Shown here piece by piece: positions 11,735 to 21,223 of a DNA stretch of 43,269 bases. The stretch spans positions 1-43,269 of the forward strand of contig JAITNF010000031.1 of the NCBI GenBank assembly GCA_031290615.1, written 5' to 3'. Source of the DNA: Desulfovibrio sp. GTDB taxonomy: Bacteria > Desulfobacterota > Desulfovibrionia > Desulfovibrionales > Desulfovibrionaceae. Both the position numbers and the translations under genes were made by a program. Each line of letters starts with the position of its first letter. The first letter of the stretch is position 1. Under the pieces are notes generated by a model that saw nothing but the letters and a program-made list of their open reading frames with translations, did not search any database and was not told the DNA's origin.

Positions 11735-11945
11735 TTGCCGATGTAGGTATTGAAATGCAACGCCTTGTGGGGGAAGCCATCACCATCGCCGATCGTGTTA
11801 TCCTGCTGGATCAAAGTAAGAAGGTAAGATGGACAGGATGAGGTAAAATTGCCCCGCCCCCGCCGCAGAGGAATGGTCAACTTCGCACGTCTGGAATCGG
11901 AAGTTCTTGAATGGATCATAGCGATGCACATGGGTTTTATTTGAT
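11735..11945 (+). pseudogene. ssuB: ABC transporter ATPase (SsuB-like) C-terminal remnant
   Basis: 'GEAITIADRVILLDQ...' and, after frameshift, 'LPRPRRRGMVNFARLESEVLEWI': end of a sulfonate-type ATPase. Confidence 0.6.
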
Positions 11946-12013
11946 CAGTTCACTTGCCGGACGGTTTATGCGCGCTTGCTTTCAGTTTCTAGATCTGCGT
12001 CGGAACGTGCCAT

Positions 12014-12195
12014 ATGAACAATATTTTTTATCTTTCCGTCGAACAACCTGAACATATTCGTCCGCGTTTTCCGTTTTCACGTTGTGTATGATAAAAATCT
12101 CTATAAGCGGCGGCACAAAATTGAGCTTATATTTGAAGGTCTCAGGGCCTGGAGCAGAATTGGCATGCGATATGACAGCGGCGCGACGAAATTTC
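12014..12195 (+). mobile_element. IS5-family transposase remnant, N-terminus joined to C-terminus by internal deletion
   Basis: 'MNNIFYLSVEQPEHIRPRFPFS' (IS5-type N-terminus) followed in another frame by 'YDKNLYKRRHKIELIFEGLRAWSRIGMRYD' (IS5-type C-terminus). Confidence 0.75.
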
Positions 12196-12262
12196 GCGCT
12201 GTCGTCGCCGGAAAAATTGCGCAATTTATTCGAAAACGCGCTGAAAAAACGGAATGTCGTGG

Positions 12263-12811
12263 TCAATAGTGCAAAGTTTTGCCGTCAAACATAATCATTT
12301 CGGTATGGTTGCTCTTGCCCGCCTGCTGGCAGATGGCATCAAGGGCAGACTTTTGGTTGGTTCCGCGGCATTCGAACAGCTTTTCAGAATACCTGATAAT
12401 TCCCACATAATTGCCGGGCGTGCTGGCAGGGCGCATTTCCGAGGTCACGTTTACGACGTCCACTTCCACATAAGTGGCCACATGTTCCTTGCCTACCTTT
12501 TTGACTTCCTTGGTGGTCTTGGAGGGGCGCACGGTTCTTGCAACCCGCCCTGTCAGTTTGCGTGCGACCTCGTCCAACTCGCCACGAATTTGCGGTTCGC
12601 TCTTTAGACTTTTGGCCGCAGGCGCAGCACTTTTGCTTTCTTTGGCGGTTTTTGCTTTTTTGCCCTTAGCGGCAACGAGCTGTAGAGCCAGCTCGGGTGC
12701 TTGGGTTTCCGCAACAGCGGACTGCCGTTCTTCATTGGTGATCTTGTCGCTGGAGGCGCAACCAACCATAAGAGCAAGGCTCAGAAAAGTCATAAAAAGT
12801 ATTGCGCGCAT
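12263..12811 (-). CDS. Putative lipoprotein of unknown function
   Basis: MRAILFMTFLSLALMVGCASSDK: signal peptide with lipobox LMVGC; no stops over 182 aa. Confidence 0.75.
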   Translation of the reverse strand: MRAILFMTFLSLALMVGCASSDKITNEERQSAVAETQAPELALQLVAAKGKKAKTAKESKSAAPAAKSLKSEPQIRGELDEVARKLTGRVARTVRPSKTTKEVKKVGKEHVATYVEVDVVNVTSEMRPASTPGNYVGIIRYSEKLFECRGTNQKSALDAICQQAGKSNHTEMIMFDGKTLHY

Positions 12812-12906
12812 GGCATTCTTCGCGAAGTTTCAAATTCATATAAACATAATATAACAAAGCCGGGCGGCGTACCCACCCGGCTTGCACAGGCAGTGTGTAT
12901 TAAAGA

Positions 12907-13905
12907 TTATTCAAAGGAAATCTCTGTACGGCGGTTCATGTAGCGACCTTCTTCCGTCTTGTTGTCGTACTTGAAGGACTTGCCCTTGCCGATGGCGGAC
13001 ATGCGGCTGCCCGGTACGCCCTGCTTGGAAAGGTGGGTCTTGACGGAGTTGGCGCGATTCTGGGAGAGCTTCTGGTTGTAGACCTCGGAGCCGATGTAGT
13101 CGGTCCAGCCGGTCAGGAGCATACGCTTGTTGGACTCGGCCTTGATAAGGTTGACGACTTCATCCAGGATGGCCTGAGCCTTGCCGTCCAGCTCATAGGA
13201 GTTGAACGCAAAATTGACGCCACGCAGCACAATGATATTCGCTTCACGGCAGAAGACGGCCAGAACAAAGCGTTTCACAGCGGCGTCGCTGATGGCCAGT
13301 TCCTCGGCGCGCACAAGCTGGCTGTCCGGGTTCAGGGCGGCGATGGCCTTGACGGTTGCTTCGCCGTTCTTGGTATCGGCCAGAGAAATGACGTGGATAA
13401 CAAGATTACGCTGGCTGGCGTAAACTTGACGGGCCACTTCCACAAGGTCCGTGCCGCGGTTGTTGTCGCCGTCGGTCACCAAAATGACAGCGGCATCACG
13501 CTTCATACTGGAGAGGAAGGGCTCATATTTTTGAATGCTGTCGCCCAGGTAGGTCGTACGTCCGAAAATCTCGAAGCCGGAGCGCAGTTTGAAAATACCG
13601 CCGTCCATGGATGCGCGGTTCCAAGTGCCCTGCTGGACTATGGCGCCGTTGGGCGAAATGGTGTGCAGCCCGCCGTTGTAGTCCAGCGCGGGAATGGCCG
13701 CATTGATGCGTTTGAGCGCGGTTTTGGCCACGTCAATTTTATTCTTTTTCAACTGGTTGTCCTGCATCATCATGGAACCGGAATAGTCCACGACGAAGTC
13801 AAAACTTTCGATTTTTTTGTTGCACATCACCGGCGCGGCAGCGGCGGCAATAGCATAGCTCAAAATCAGAGCTGCGGCGAAAATAACAGTACGGAATGAT
13901 TTCAT
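12907..13905 (-). CDS. VWA domain-OmpA C-terminal domain fusion protein, secreted
   Basis: Signal peptide MKSFRTVIFAAALILSYAIAAAAA; VWA/MIDAS FDFVVDYSGSMM...VILVTDGDN; OmpA-like NFAFNSYELDGKAQAILDEV...GWTDYIGSEVYNQKLSQNRANSVKTHL. Confidence 0.88.
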   Translation of the reverse strand: MKSFRTVIFAAALILSYAIAAAAAPVMCNKKIESFDFVVDYSGSMMMQDNQLKKNKIDVAKTALKRINAAIPALDYNGGLHTISPNGAIVQQGTWNRASMDGGIFKLRSGFEIFGRTTYLGDSIQKYEPFLSSMKRDAAVILVTDGDNNRGTDLVEVARQVYASQRNLVIHVISLADTKNGEATVKAIAALNPDSQLVRAEELAISDAAVKRFVLAVFCREANIIVLRGVNFAFNSYELDGKAQAILDEVVNLIKAESNKRMLLTGWTDYIGSEVYNQKLSQNRANSVKTHLSKQGVPGSRMSAIGKGKSFKYDNKTEEGRYMNRRTEISFE

Positions 13906-14090
13906 AATGCCTCCAAAGTTGAGTGAATACGTAATGTTTTTACCCGCCAATTTTTTCTGTCATCAAGCAAAAATAACATTAAACCTCATAGTTAAATGGA
14001 TATCACCCTTTGAAAAAAATCGCAAGGACAAATCGTTAATGGCAATAATCGCCGGTTAAGAAAGCGTTGATTTATTCGGCGTGAATTTCT

Positions 14091-14122
14091 AGATGATGTC
14101 GTCAATAGATGATGTCGTCAAT
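14091..14122. repeat. 16-bp tandem duplication (agatgatgtcgtcaat x2)
   Basis: Two exact consecutive copies followed by a partial third (agatg). Confidence 0.95.
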
Positions 14123-14124
14123 AG

Positions 14125-14490
14125 ATGTTTACCCAAATGGCAACGCATTTTGTACGCGCTACCGCCAGGAAGGATGCGGTATTTTGGCATATCCTGATTG
14201 ATGCCACTCATATCGGGGTTCATCCGCATGCGGCTGGGACTAAAGGCGGATTGTACTCAAGCTCGCAAACTTGTCGCGGAAACAGATGCAGATAACATGA
14301 TCGCGGACATAGGGATATGATGACGAAGTGCTCGTGGAACGAGCCCGGATATGCGGATGGTGATTCCGCCCAGGAAAAATCGCAAGAACCAAAACGGGTA
14401 TGACAAATATCTCCGCCGTCTCGGGCAGTTGGCTGAAAATGCCTTTCTCTATTTGAAGCGGTGGCGCGCACAAGATGCGTTGCCGTTTTG
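14125..14490 (+). mobile_element. IS5-type transposase remnant (a different subgroup from the 12.0 kb copy)
   Basis: 'LIDATHIGVHPHAAGTKGG', then 'ADCTQARKLVAETDADNMIADIG|YDDEVLVERARICGMVIPPRKNRKNQNGYDKYLRRLGQLAENAFLYLKRWR' with an internal deletion and a frameshift. Confidence 0.82.
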
Positions 14491-14918
14491 ACAAATATCC
14501 GACAATACGTCGGTATCCCCGCCTTTCTTATACAGGCCGGGGCCCATGTTCAGCAATGCCTACTTGTCACCACACCGCGTTTTCTCCGGGCGGAGAAGAA
14601 ATTCCGGCGTCAAATGCGTACACTGTCCGCCTTCCCTAGGGACTCCGTAGCGCATTTTTTTCAACGCTCTGTTCCTGCCCGCGCCTTCCGGTTTTTTTTC
14701 AAAAATCAAGCGCGCGCTTGACATGCCCTCAATTTTGCAATAAGTTAGTTAATATTGATGCTTACTCCGGCAAAAACATTGCGATCACCAGCGCGGACAC
14801 GGGTAATGTTTCGACAAAATGCAATATCACTCCTGTCGGCTTGGACAACAAGGGTAAGGTGTGGGCGCGGCAATGGCATGCCGGATTTGCGTAAGGCGTC
14901 AATAAACAACAAACAGGG

Positions 14919-15125
14919 ATGGAAGAAGCGGACGTGCAACAGATTGTGAACAACCTGTTGCTTGCGGAGATAAAAAAATGGCGGCAGGCAAACAGTGCCG
15001 TTGCGGTCATCGCCAGCCGGAATCTGCTGGACGCCGACGATACGACGGACATTACCCCGGCGATGCTCGTGGCCATGGACGCCGTTGAGGCGAAATTCGC
15101 GGAACTGCCGGTGGTCACGGTGAAT
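14919..15125 (+). pseudogene. OmpH/Skp-family periplasmic chaperone-like remnant
   Basis: 'VQQIVNNLLLAEIKKWRQANSAVAVIASRNLLDADDTTDITPAMLVAMDA' resembles the OmpH/Skp C-terminal half; upstream part not recognisable. Confidence 0.45.
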
Positions 15126-15578
15126 CGCGGCCGACCTTGGTGCGGATTTCCGGCATGAAAATAGTTCCGGACAACAAAAACGCTCGGCGCTCGGGAAACT
15201 CCGCCGCCAAAAAAGAACATTGCGTTGCTGTTGACATGAATCTGGTCTATGCGGACAGCTCCGGCCACAGCGACGAAGACTGGATTGCCCTGCCGGATAA
15301 CCAGCATCTGGAACCTGACGCGACACTGCGAAACGAAAACACCGAGCAATGAAGTACAGAAATACCTCATTAGCGTTGTGATCATGCGCGAGACAAGGGC
15401 AAGGGCACTGGAAAACAGCCGGTTTGTAAAACTTCCTCACCGCGTGGTGATAGCCTGACAACAGACGCATCAGAGAATTTATACCAAATTGCAATCAAAT
15501 GGAATTTAATATTTACTCCCGGCGAGTGAATATAGTTGTTCAAGCCTTATAGAGAAAAGCCCATATTGCTGTTTTCCC

Positions 15579-15889
15579 TCACCCGCCAATCCATTTTGAT
15601 GCGACGCAGCAGCGCGTGCTGTTCCGATACAAAATATAGGCCTTTGCCGCACCCTTGAACTGAGAATCAAGCAGCACCTGTTCAATAATATCCTGAAAGT
15701 TCTCCACATTCAGCGTATCCGCTAGGTGCGAGCTTTCGCCAGGGAAAGCACCTGCATGGTCAGGCGCCGCACCTCCCGCTCTCCGAATTTTCCTGTGGCT
15801 TTGCCAGCTTTCAACAGGGCGGCGGTTATTTTTGCGGCATCGAATTCCACAACGCCCCCGTCCCGTTTTTTGATGATGGTAAAGTACAT
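15579..15889 (-). pseudogene. nrdD: ATP-cone domain of a ribonucleotide reductase (NrdD-like) N-terminal remnant
   Basis: 'MYFTIIKKRDGGVVEFDAAKITAALLKAGKATGKFGEREVRRLTMQVLSLAKA..' then stop/frameshift, 'ADTLNVENFQDIIEQVLLDSQFKGAAKAYILYRN', then stop; catalytic domain absent. Confidence 0.75.
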
Positions 15890-16293
15890 GATAACTCCTG
15901 AAAACCTGCGGGGCGTTACAGAAAAAGGAATAAAAATCCTCCGAACACGAGCTGAGGAAGCGTCTTTATCCCCAAAAAAAATCGCGCGGCAAAAGCCCCG
16001 TGCCGGCGGTTCGTCCTCAACAGACGCGTCAAATAAAGCAGGTCTTCCGGCTTCCCGGATCCTTTTTAGCCTTCCCGAAAAATTTCAGTGGCGTACTGGA
16101 AAAAAATATTATATCCGGTATACGGCGGCGGATACGCTACAACTTTGCACGGGATTTCCTATTAAGCTCCTGCGAACGCTTTATAATTTGAAAATTGTCA
16201 AAAAAACAGCAATGATTGTTATCCGGAACCAGAATATCCAGACTCAAAAACCACTATTGCATGCCTCCGCAAATTCGGGTTATCATCATTTGT

Positions 16294-17196
16294 ATGATAT
16301 CCAACCCGGCTGTTTTTATCCCCACAGCCCTCTACGGCATTGCCGGTTGGCCGCTGGGCCAGACGCTCTCCCCTCTTTTGCACAATACGGGCTTTCAGAT
16401 TCTCGGCATACCCGCCGTTTATCTGCGATGGGAAATTCCGCCGAAAAGCCTGCCCGCCTTTGTTGAGACCATGCGCCTGCTTGACATTCAGGGCGCGTCC
16501 ATAACCATACCGCATAAAGTTGACTTGATGCCACTGCTTGACGTCGTCAGCGAGCAGGCATGTCTGGCGGGGGCCGTCAATACCGTTTATCGAGACGGAC
16601 AAAATCTGTGCGGCGAAAACACCGACGTGACGGGATTTTTATGCCCCTTGTCCGTGCTTGACGCGAAAAAAACAGACGTACTTCTGCTGGGAGCTGGGGG
16701 AGCTGCCCGCGCGGCTGCCGCCGGACTAGCCTCGCGCCGCTTTTGCCGGATTTTTATCGCTACTCCCTCGGACCGTTCGCTCGCCGCGCCGGCAAAAGAA
16801 TTCGGCTGTATTCCATTGCTCTGGAAAGACCGGCACGACATTCCGGTGCATCTTGTCGTCAATGCCACGCCGCTGGGAATGCGCGGCAAACATGTGGATG
16901 AAACGCCCTACGACTTCAAAAAAGCCGTATGCCCACAGAACAACCAAGAGCTCACGGCGTATGACATTGTCTACAACCCCCTGGAAACGCGCTTTTTGCG
17001 CGAGGCGCTGACAGCTGGAAGACGTTGCATTTCCGGCATGGATATGTTTCTAGGCCAGGGGCAGACGCAGTTTCGGCTCTGGACTGGACAAAATTTGCCG
17101 GAGGACGCCCTAAGCGCGCTCAAAAACGCGTTGTTCGGAACAAACCCTTTTCACCAGCGAGAGCTTCATGCACATTCTGATCTTGCACGGCATTAA
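16294..17196 (+). CDS. aroE: Shikimate dehydrogenase
   Basis: ALYGIAGWPLGQTLSPLLHNTGF...SITIPHKVDLMPLLD...GAVNTVYRDG...GENTDVTGF; GAGGAARA nucleotide-binding motif. Confidence 0.95.
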   Translation: MISNPAVFIPTALYGIAGWPLGQTLSPLLHNTGFQILGIPAVYLRWEIPPKSLPAFVETMRLLDIQGASITIPHKVDLMPLLDVVSEQACLAGAVNTVYRDGQNLCGENTDVTGFLCPLSVLDAKKTDVLLLGAGGAARAAAAGLASRRFCRIFIATPSDRSLAAPAKEFGCIPLLWKDRHDIPVHLVVNATPLGMRGKHVDETPYDFKKAVCPQNNQELTAYDIVYNPLETRFLREALTAGRRCISGMDMFLGQGQTQFRLWTGQNLPEDALSALKNALFGTNPFHQRELHAHSDLARH

Positions 17197-17629
17197 TCTG
17201 AACATGTTTGGCAAACGTGACCAAGCTCACTACAGCAGCATTACTCTTGAAGAAATCAATACGCAACTTGCCGCCCTCGCGAAAGATATCGGCGTCACTC
17301 TCAGCTTTTTTCAAACAAATCACGAAGGCGTAATGGTGGAACGCATCCACCGCATTCCGGATGAGGCCATTGACGGCGTCGTTATAAACGCCGGCGCCTG
17401 GACGCACTACAGTTATGCCCTCACGGATGCTCTCGCCATACCCGGTGTGCCGGTTGTGGAAGTTCACATGTCCAATATTTACGCCCGCGAGAAATTCCGC
17501 CGCCACTCCGTGCTGGCCAAAGTCTGCGCCGGAAGCATCGCTGGATTCGGCGTTGCCAGCTATTTGCTGGGGTTGCGGGCTGTGTACTCGCTTGGGGGAA
17601 TCGCCGCCGGTGTTACGTCCCCGACGTGA
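17168..17629 (+). CDS. aroQ: Type II 3-dehydroquinate dehydratase
   Basis: MHILILHGINLNMFGKRD...SFFQTNHEGVMVERIHR...VVINAGAWTHYSYALTDAL...VEVHMSNIYAREKFRRHSVLAKVCAGSIAGFG. Confidence 0.95.
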   Translation: MHILILHGINLNMFGKRDQAHYSSITLEEINTQLAALAKDIGVTLSFFQTNHEGVMVERIHRIPDEAIDGVVINAGAWTHYSYALTDALAIPGVPVVEVHMSNIYAREKFRRHSVLAKVCAGSIAGFGVASYLLGLRAVYSLGGIAAGVTSPT

Positions 17630-17688
17630 CTTGGAGCAAGTTCGTTCCAAAAGTATTTAACATATTTGAATCTTTAAGTAATTTTGAC

Positions 17689-17718
17689 TTTACATTTTTC
17701 TCGGAAATTTGTTATAAT
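17689..17718 (+). promoter_or_regulatory. Candidate sigma-70 promoter for the hdr-flx operon
   Basis: TTTACA (17689-17694), 18-nt spacer, TATAAT (17713-17718), followed by a 10-bp near-repeat tttgttataa/tttgttacaa; about 55 nt upstream of the hdrC ATG. Confidence 0.45.
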
Positions 17719-17773
17719 TTGTTACAATACCCTAGCCGTAGCCGTGTAGCTGACACTGAACCATAGAGTTACA

Positions 17774-18358
17774 ATGAGCAATATCACAGACATACGTCTA
17801 AAACGCGACGCCGGCTTCATTGCTGAAGTTGAGGCGGCAAGCGGGCAAAAGCTCTCCACGTGCTACCAGTGCGGCAACTGCACGGCAGGCTGCCCGGCGG
17901 GCTTTGCTTATGACAAACAGGTAAACCGCATTATGCGTGGAGCACAACTCGGGCTGAAGGATGACGTCCTTAATTCCCGCGCCATCTGGATGTGCCTTTC
18001 CTGTTTCACCTGTTCCCTCCGCTGCCCCAACAATATAGACGTGGCGGCGATTATGGAAACACTCAGACACATGGCCCGCAAGAAAAATATGGTGTCTGTG
18101 CGCAAGGTGGAAAAATTCTGGTTTTCTTTTCTCAACACCGTGCGCGCATTCGGCCGATCCTGGGAAATAGGAACTATGGCCCTGTACATGCTGCGTTCCC
18201 TGCGCGTTTTCACGGATATTGACCTTGCGCCGGAAGCCCTGAAAAAGCAAAAACTCCCCTTCAAGCCGTATGTCGTTCCCAACGGTGGAGCCGGGGCTGT
18301 AGGCCGTATCTTCAAACGCTATAGAGAACGCGCCGATCGGGAGGGGGTACGCCCATGA
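17774..18358 (+). CDS. hdrC: Heterodisulfide reductase-like subunit C
   Basis: Two 4Fe-4S motifs: CYQCGNCTAGCP and CLSCFTCSLRCP; first gene of the hdr cluster. Confidence 0.92.
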   Translation: MSNITDIRLKRDAGFIAEVEAASGQKLSTCYQCGNCTAGCPAGFAYDKQVNRIMRGAQLGLKDDVLNSRAIWMCLSCFTCSLRCPNNIDVAAIMETLRHMARKKNMVSVRKVEKFWFSFLNTVRAFGRSWEIGTMALYMLRSLRVFTDIDLAPEALKKQKLPFKPYVVPNGGAGAVGRIFKRYRERADREGVRP

Positions 18359-19251
18359 ACTATGCCTACTATCCAGGCTGCTCTACCCAAGGGGCATCCA
18401 CGGACTATGAAAAATCAACTAGGGCTGTTTGCGCCGCCCTCGGGATGAATCTTGTGGAACTCCCCGAATGGAACTGCTGCGGTTCAACACCCGCTCACGC
18501 TGTGGATACGGAACTTTCCGCCGCGCTCTGCGTCCGCAACTTGGATATAGCCGCCAGGCAGGAAAGCGAAACGCTTTTGACGCCCTGTCCTAGCTGTCTT
18601 TCCAACTTGAAACACGCCGCAAAACGTATGCAGAATCCGGAGGCCCGCGCCCGCGTCAATGAACTCCTGGACAATCCGGCCGCATCGGAATTTCCAGCCG
18701 TCACTTCCGTTATGCAGGGCATGGCTGCGCACCTTGACGCGAAAGAGATTGCGTCCCGCACGCGCAAAAGCCTCAGCGCTCTCACCTTCGCCCCCTATTA
18801 CGGCTGTCTGATGAGCCGTCCCGCCGAAATCATGAAATTCGGCGATCCGGAAAACCCCACTCTTATGGAAAGCCTTCTGACCGCGTGCAGCGCAACCGTC
18901 CTAGATTTCCCCCTCAAAACGGCGTGTTGTGGCGCATCCTACGGCATTCCGGAACGAAGCATGACGGCGCGCCTTTCCGCCCGCATTCTGCAACTGGCAA
19001 CGGATATGAAAGTGGATGCCATTGTCGTGGCCTGCCCGCTCTGCCAGATGAACTTGGATCTTCGCCAGCCGCAGGCCGAAAAAGCGGCTGACACCCGCTT
19101 CGCCATGCCCGTGCTCTACTTTACCCAGGCGCTTGGCCTAGCATTCGGCTTTTCCCCCGACACTCTCGGCCTTGAGAAACTCCGCGTCAGCGCCGACTCC
19201 CTGCTGCGCAAACTTGGAACCGGTGCCGCCAATGCCGCAGGTTCCCGCTGA
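18355..19251 (+). CDS. hdrB: Heterodisulfide reductase-like subunit B (CCG domain)
   Basis: MNYAYYPGCSTQGASTDYEKS...NCCGSTPAH...KTACCGASYG...CPLCQMNLDLRQ; ATGA overlap with hdrC. Confidence 0.93.
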   Translation: MNYAYYPGCSTQGASTDYEKSTRAVCAALGMNLVELPEWNCCGSTPAHAVDTELSAALCVRNLDIAARQESETLLTPCPSCLSNLKHAAKRMQNPEARARVNELLDNPAASEFPAVTSVMQGMAAHLDAKEIASRTRKSLSALTFAPYYGCLMSRPAEIMKFGDPENPTLMESLLTACSATVLDFPLKTACCGASYGIPERSMTARLSARILQLATDMKVDAIVVACPLCQMNLDLRQPQAEKAADTRFAMPVLYFTQALGLAFGFSPDTLGLEKLRVSADSLLRKLGTGAANAAGSR

Positions 19252-19264
19252 AGGAGGCAGGATC

Positions 19265-21223
19265 ATGCGAATAGGGGTTTTCATCTGCCACTGCGGCAGC
19301 AATATCGCCGGCACTGTGGACTGCACCAAGGTAGCGGAAATTGCAAAAAAATTCCCGGACGTTGTCTACACGGCCGAACCAATGTACACATGCGCCGAAC
19401 CCGGACAGACCGCCATGGAAGACGCCATTCACGAGTACAGGCTTGACGGCGTTGTTGTGGCCTCATGCAGCCCGCGTATGCACGAAGCCACTTTTCGCCG
19501 CACTGTGGAGAGAGCTGGCCTGAACCGCTATATGTTTGAAATGGCCAACATACGTGAACATGTTTCCTGGATCGGTAAAGAAAAGGACGCCAATACAAAC
19601 AAGGCGGCGGAGCTCGTGGAAATAGCCGTCGCCAAACTTCGAAATAACAGGCCCCTCACGGCAAAAACATTTGACGTTACCAAAAAGGTGCTGATCGCTG
19701 GCGGCGGTGTGGCAGGCATTCAGTCCGCGCTGGACTGCGCCGACGGCGGGGTTCCGGTTATTCTTGTTGAACGGGAATCCACAATCGGCGGGAAAATGGC
19801 CAAACTCGACAAAACATTTCCCACAGTGGATTGTTCGGCATGTATTCTCGGCCCCAAAATGGTTGACGTGGCGCAACACCCCAATATCACCCTCCACGCC
19901 TATTCGGAAATCGAAGATGTTTCCGGTTATGTAGGAAATTTTTCAGTGAAGATTCGCAAGCTCGCCACTTACGTGGACTGGGAAAAATGTACCGGTTGCG
20001 GCGTGTGCAGTGAAAAATGTCCCAGCAAAAAAACGCCGGATGCCTTCAATGAATTCACAGGCACAACCACAGCCGTCAGTATCTCGTTTCCTCAGGCCAT
20101 TCCAAAGAAGGCGGTCATCAATGCCCGACACTGCCGCCAGTTAACCAAGGGCAAATGCGGAGTTTGCGCCAAGTTCTGTCCAACCGGAGCTATTGACTAT
20201 GCCATGCAGGACAGCATTGTTACGGAAGAAGTGGGCTGCATTATAGCGGCCACCGGTTATGATCTTATGGATTGGACAGTATACCGGGAATACGGCGGCG
20301 GCGCATACCCGGATGTGATAACATCCCTGCAATACGAGAGACTCCTCTCATCTTCAGGCCCCACGGGAGGACATTTGATACGCCCCTCCGACGGAGGGGA
20401 ACCGCAAAACGTCGTTTTTGTCCAGTGCGTTGGCTCGCGCGACAAGTCCATCGGCCGCCCCCAATGTTCGGCGTTCTGCTGCATGTATACGGCAAAACAG
20501 GCTGTTTTGACAAAGGAACATCTTCCCGAATCACAGTCTTATGTTTTTTATATGGACATCCGCGCGCCAGGAAAGATGTATGATGAATTCACACGTCGCG
20601 CCATGGAGGAATACGGCGTGGAATATATCCGCGGACGTGTATCAGCCATTTACCCTGACGGGCTTGGACAGTATGTAGTCATGGGATCGGATACCCTTCT
20701 GGGAGAGCCTGTGGAAATCAAGGCCGATCTGGTGGTACTGGCCGTCGGCATAGAAGCTGCCAGAGGCACCCGCGCCCTGGCGGAAAAATTGCGCATCTCC
20801 TATGATAAATCCGGGTTCTTCATGGAAAGCCATGTCAAACTCAAACCTGTGGAAACCAATACCGCCGGTGTTTTTTTGGCTGGCGTCTGCCAAGGGGCAA
20901 AAGACATCCCCGCGTCAGTGGCCCAGGGCTCCGCAGCAGCAGCCAAGGTGATGGCCCTCTTTGCACGCGACAAACTGGAAAATAACCCGCAGATAGCCTT
21001 TGTGGACTTACGTCGTTGCGTCGGTTGCGGCAAATGCATACGTTGCTGTCCATTCGGAGCCATAAAGGAAAAGGATATTCGCGGCGAGACAAAGGCGCAG
21101 GTCATTGAGACTGTCTGCCAGGGTTGCGGCCTGTGCACCTCCACCTGTCCCCAAGGAGCTGCCCAGCTTTCTCACGCCACAGACAACCAAATTCTTGCGG
21201 AGGTAAACGCGCTATGCCGGTGA
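19265..21223 (+). CDS. hdrA: Heterodisulfide reductase-like subunit A (FAD, multiple 4Fe-4S)
   Basis: MRIGVFICHCGSNIAGTVDC...VLIAGGGVAGIQSALDCAD...CTGCGVCSEKCP...CGVCAKFCP...CVGCGKCIRCCP...CQGCGLCTSTCP. Confidence 0.95.
   Translation: MRIGVFICHCGSNIAGTVDCTKVAEIAKKFPDVVYTAEPMYTCAEPGQTAMEDAIHEYRLDGVVVASCSPRMHEATFRRTVERAGLNRYMFEMANIREHVSWIGKEKDANTNKAAELVEIAVAKLRNNRPLTAKTFDVTKKVLIAGGGVAGIQSALDCADGGVPVILVERESTIGGKMAKLDKTFPTVDCSACILGPKMVDVAQHPNITLHAYSEIEDVSGYVGNFSVKIRKLATYVDWEKCTGCGVCSEKCPSKKTPDAFNEFTGTTTAVSISFPQAIPKKAVINARHCRQLTKGKCGVCAKFCPTGAIDYAMQDSIVTEEVGCIIAATGYDLMDWTVYREYGGGAYPDVITSLQYERLLSSSGPTGGHLIRPSDGGEPQNVVFVQCVGSRDKSIGRPQCSAFCCMYTAKQAVLTKEHLPESQSYVFYMDIRAPGKMYDEFTRRAMEEYGVEYIRGRVSAIYPDGLGQYVVMGSDTLLGEPVEIKADLVVLAVGIEAARGTRALAEKLRISYDKSGFFMESHVKLKPVETNTAGVFLAGVCQGAKDIPASVAQGSAAAAKVMALFARDKLENNPQIAFVDLRRCVGCGKCIRCCPFGAIKEKDIRGETKAQVIETVCQGCGLCTSTCPQGAAQLSHATDNQILAEVNALCR

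Noticed and set aside
13033-13899. 288-aa plus-strand ORF
   Set aside because: Antisense to the clearly coding VWA-OmpA gene; composition follows the complementary codons, no recognisable domain.
14745-15494. 249-aa and 207-aa minus-strand ORFs
   Set aside because: Opposite strand gives OmpH-like homology; the minus reading has low-complexity Arg/Ser/Cys composition.
15726-16466. 246-aa plus-strand ORF
   Set aside because: Overlaps the minus-strand ATP-cone remnant and the aroE start in another frame; no domain pattern.
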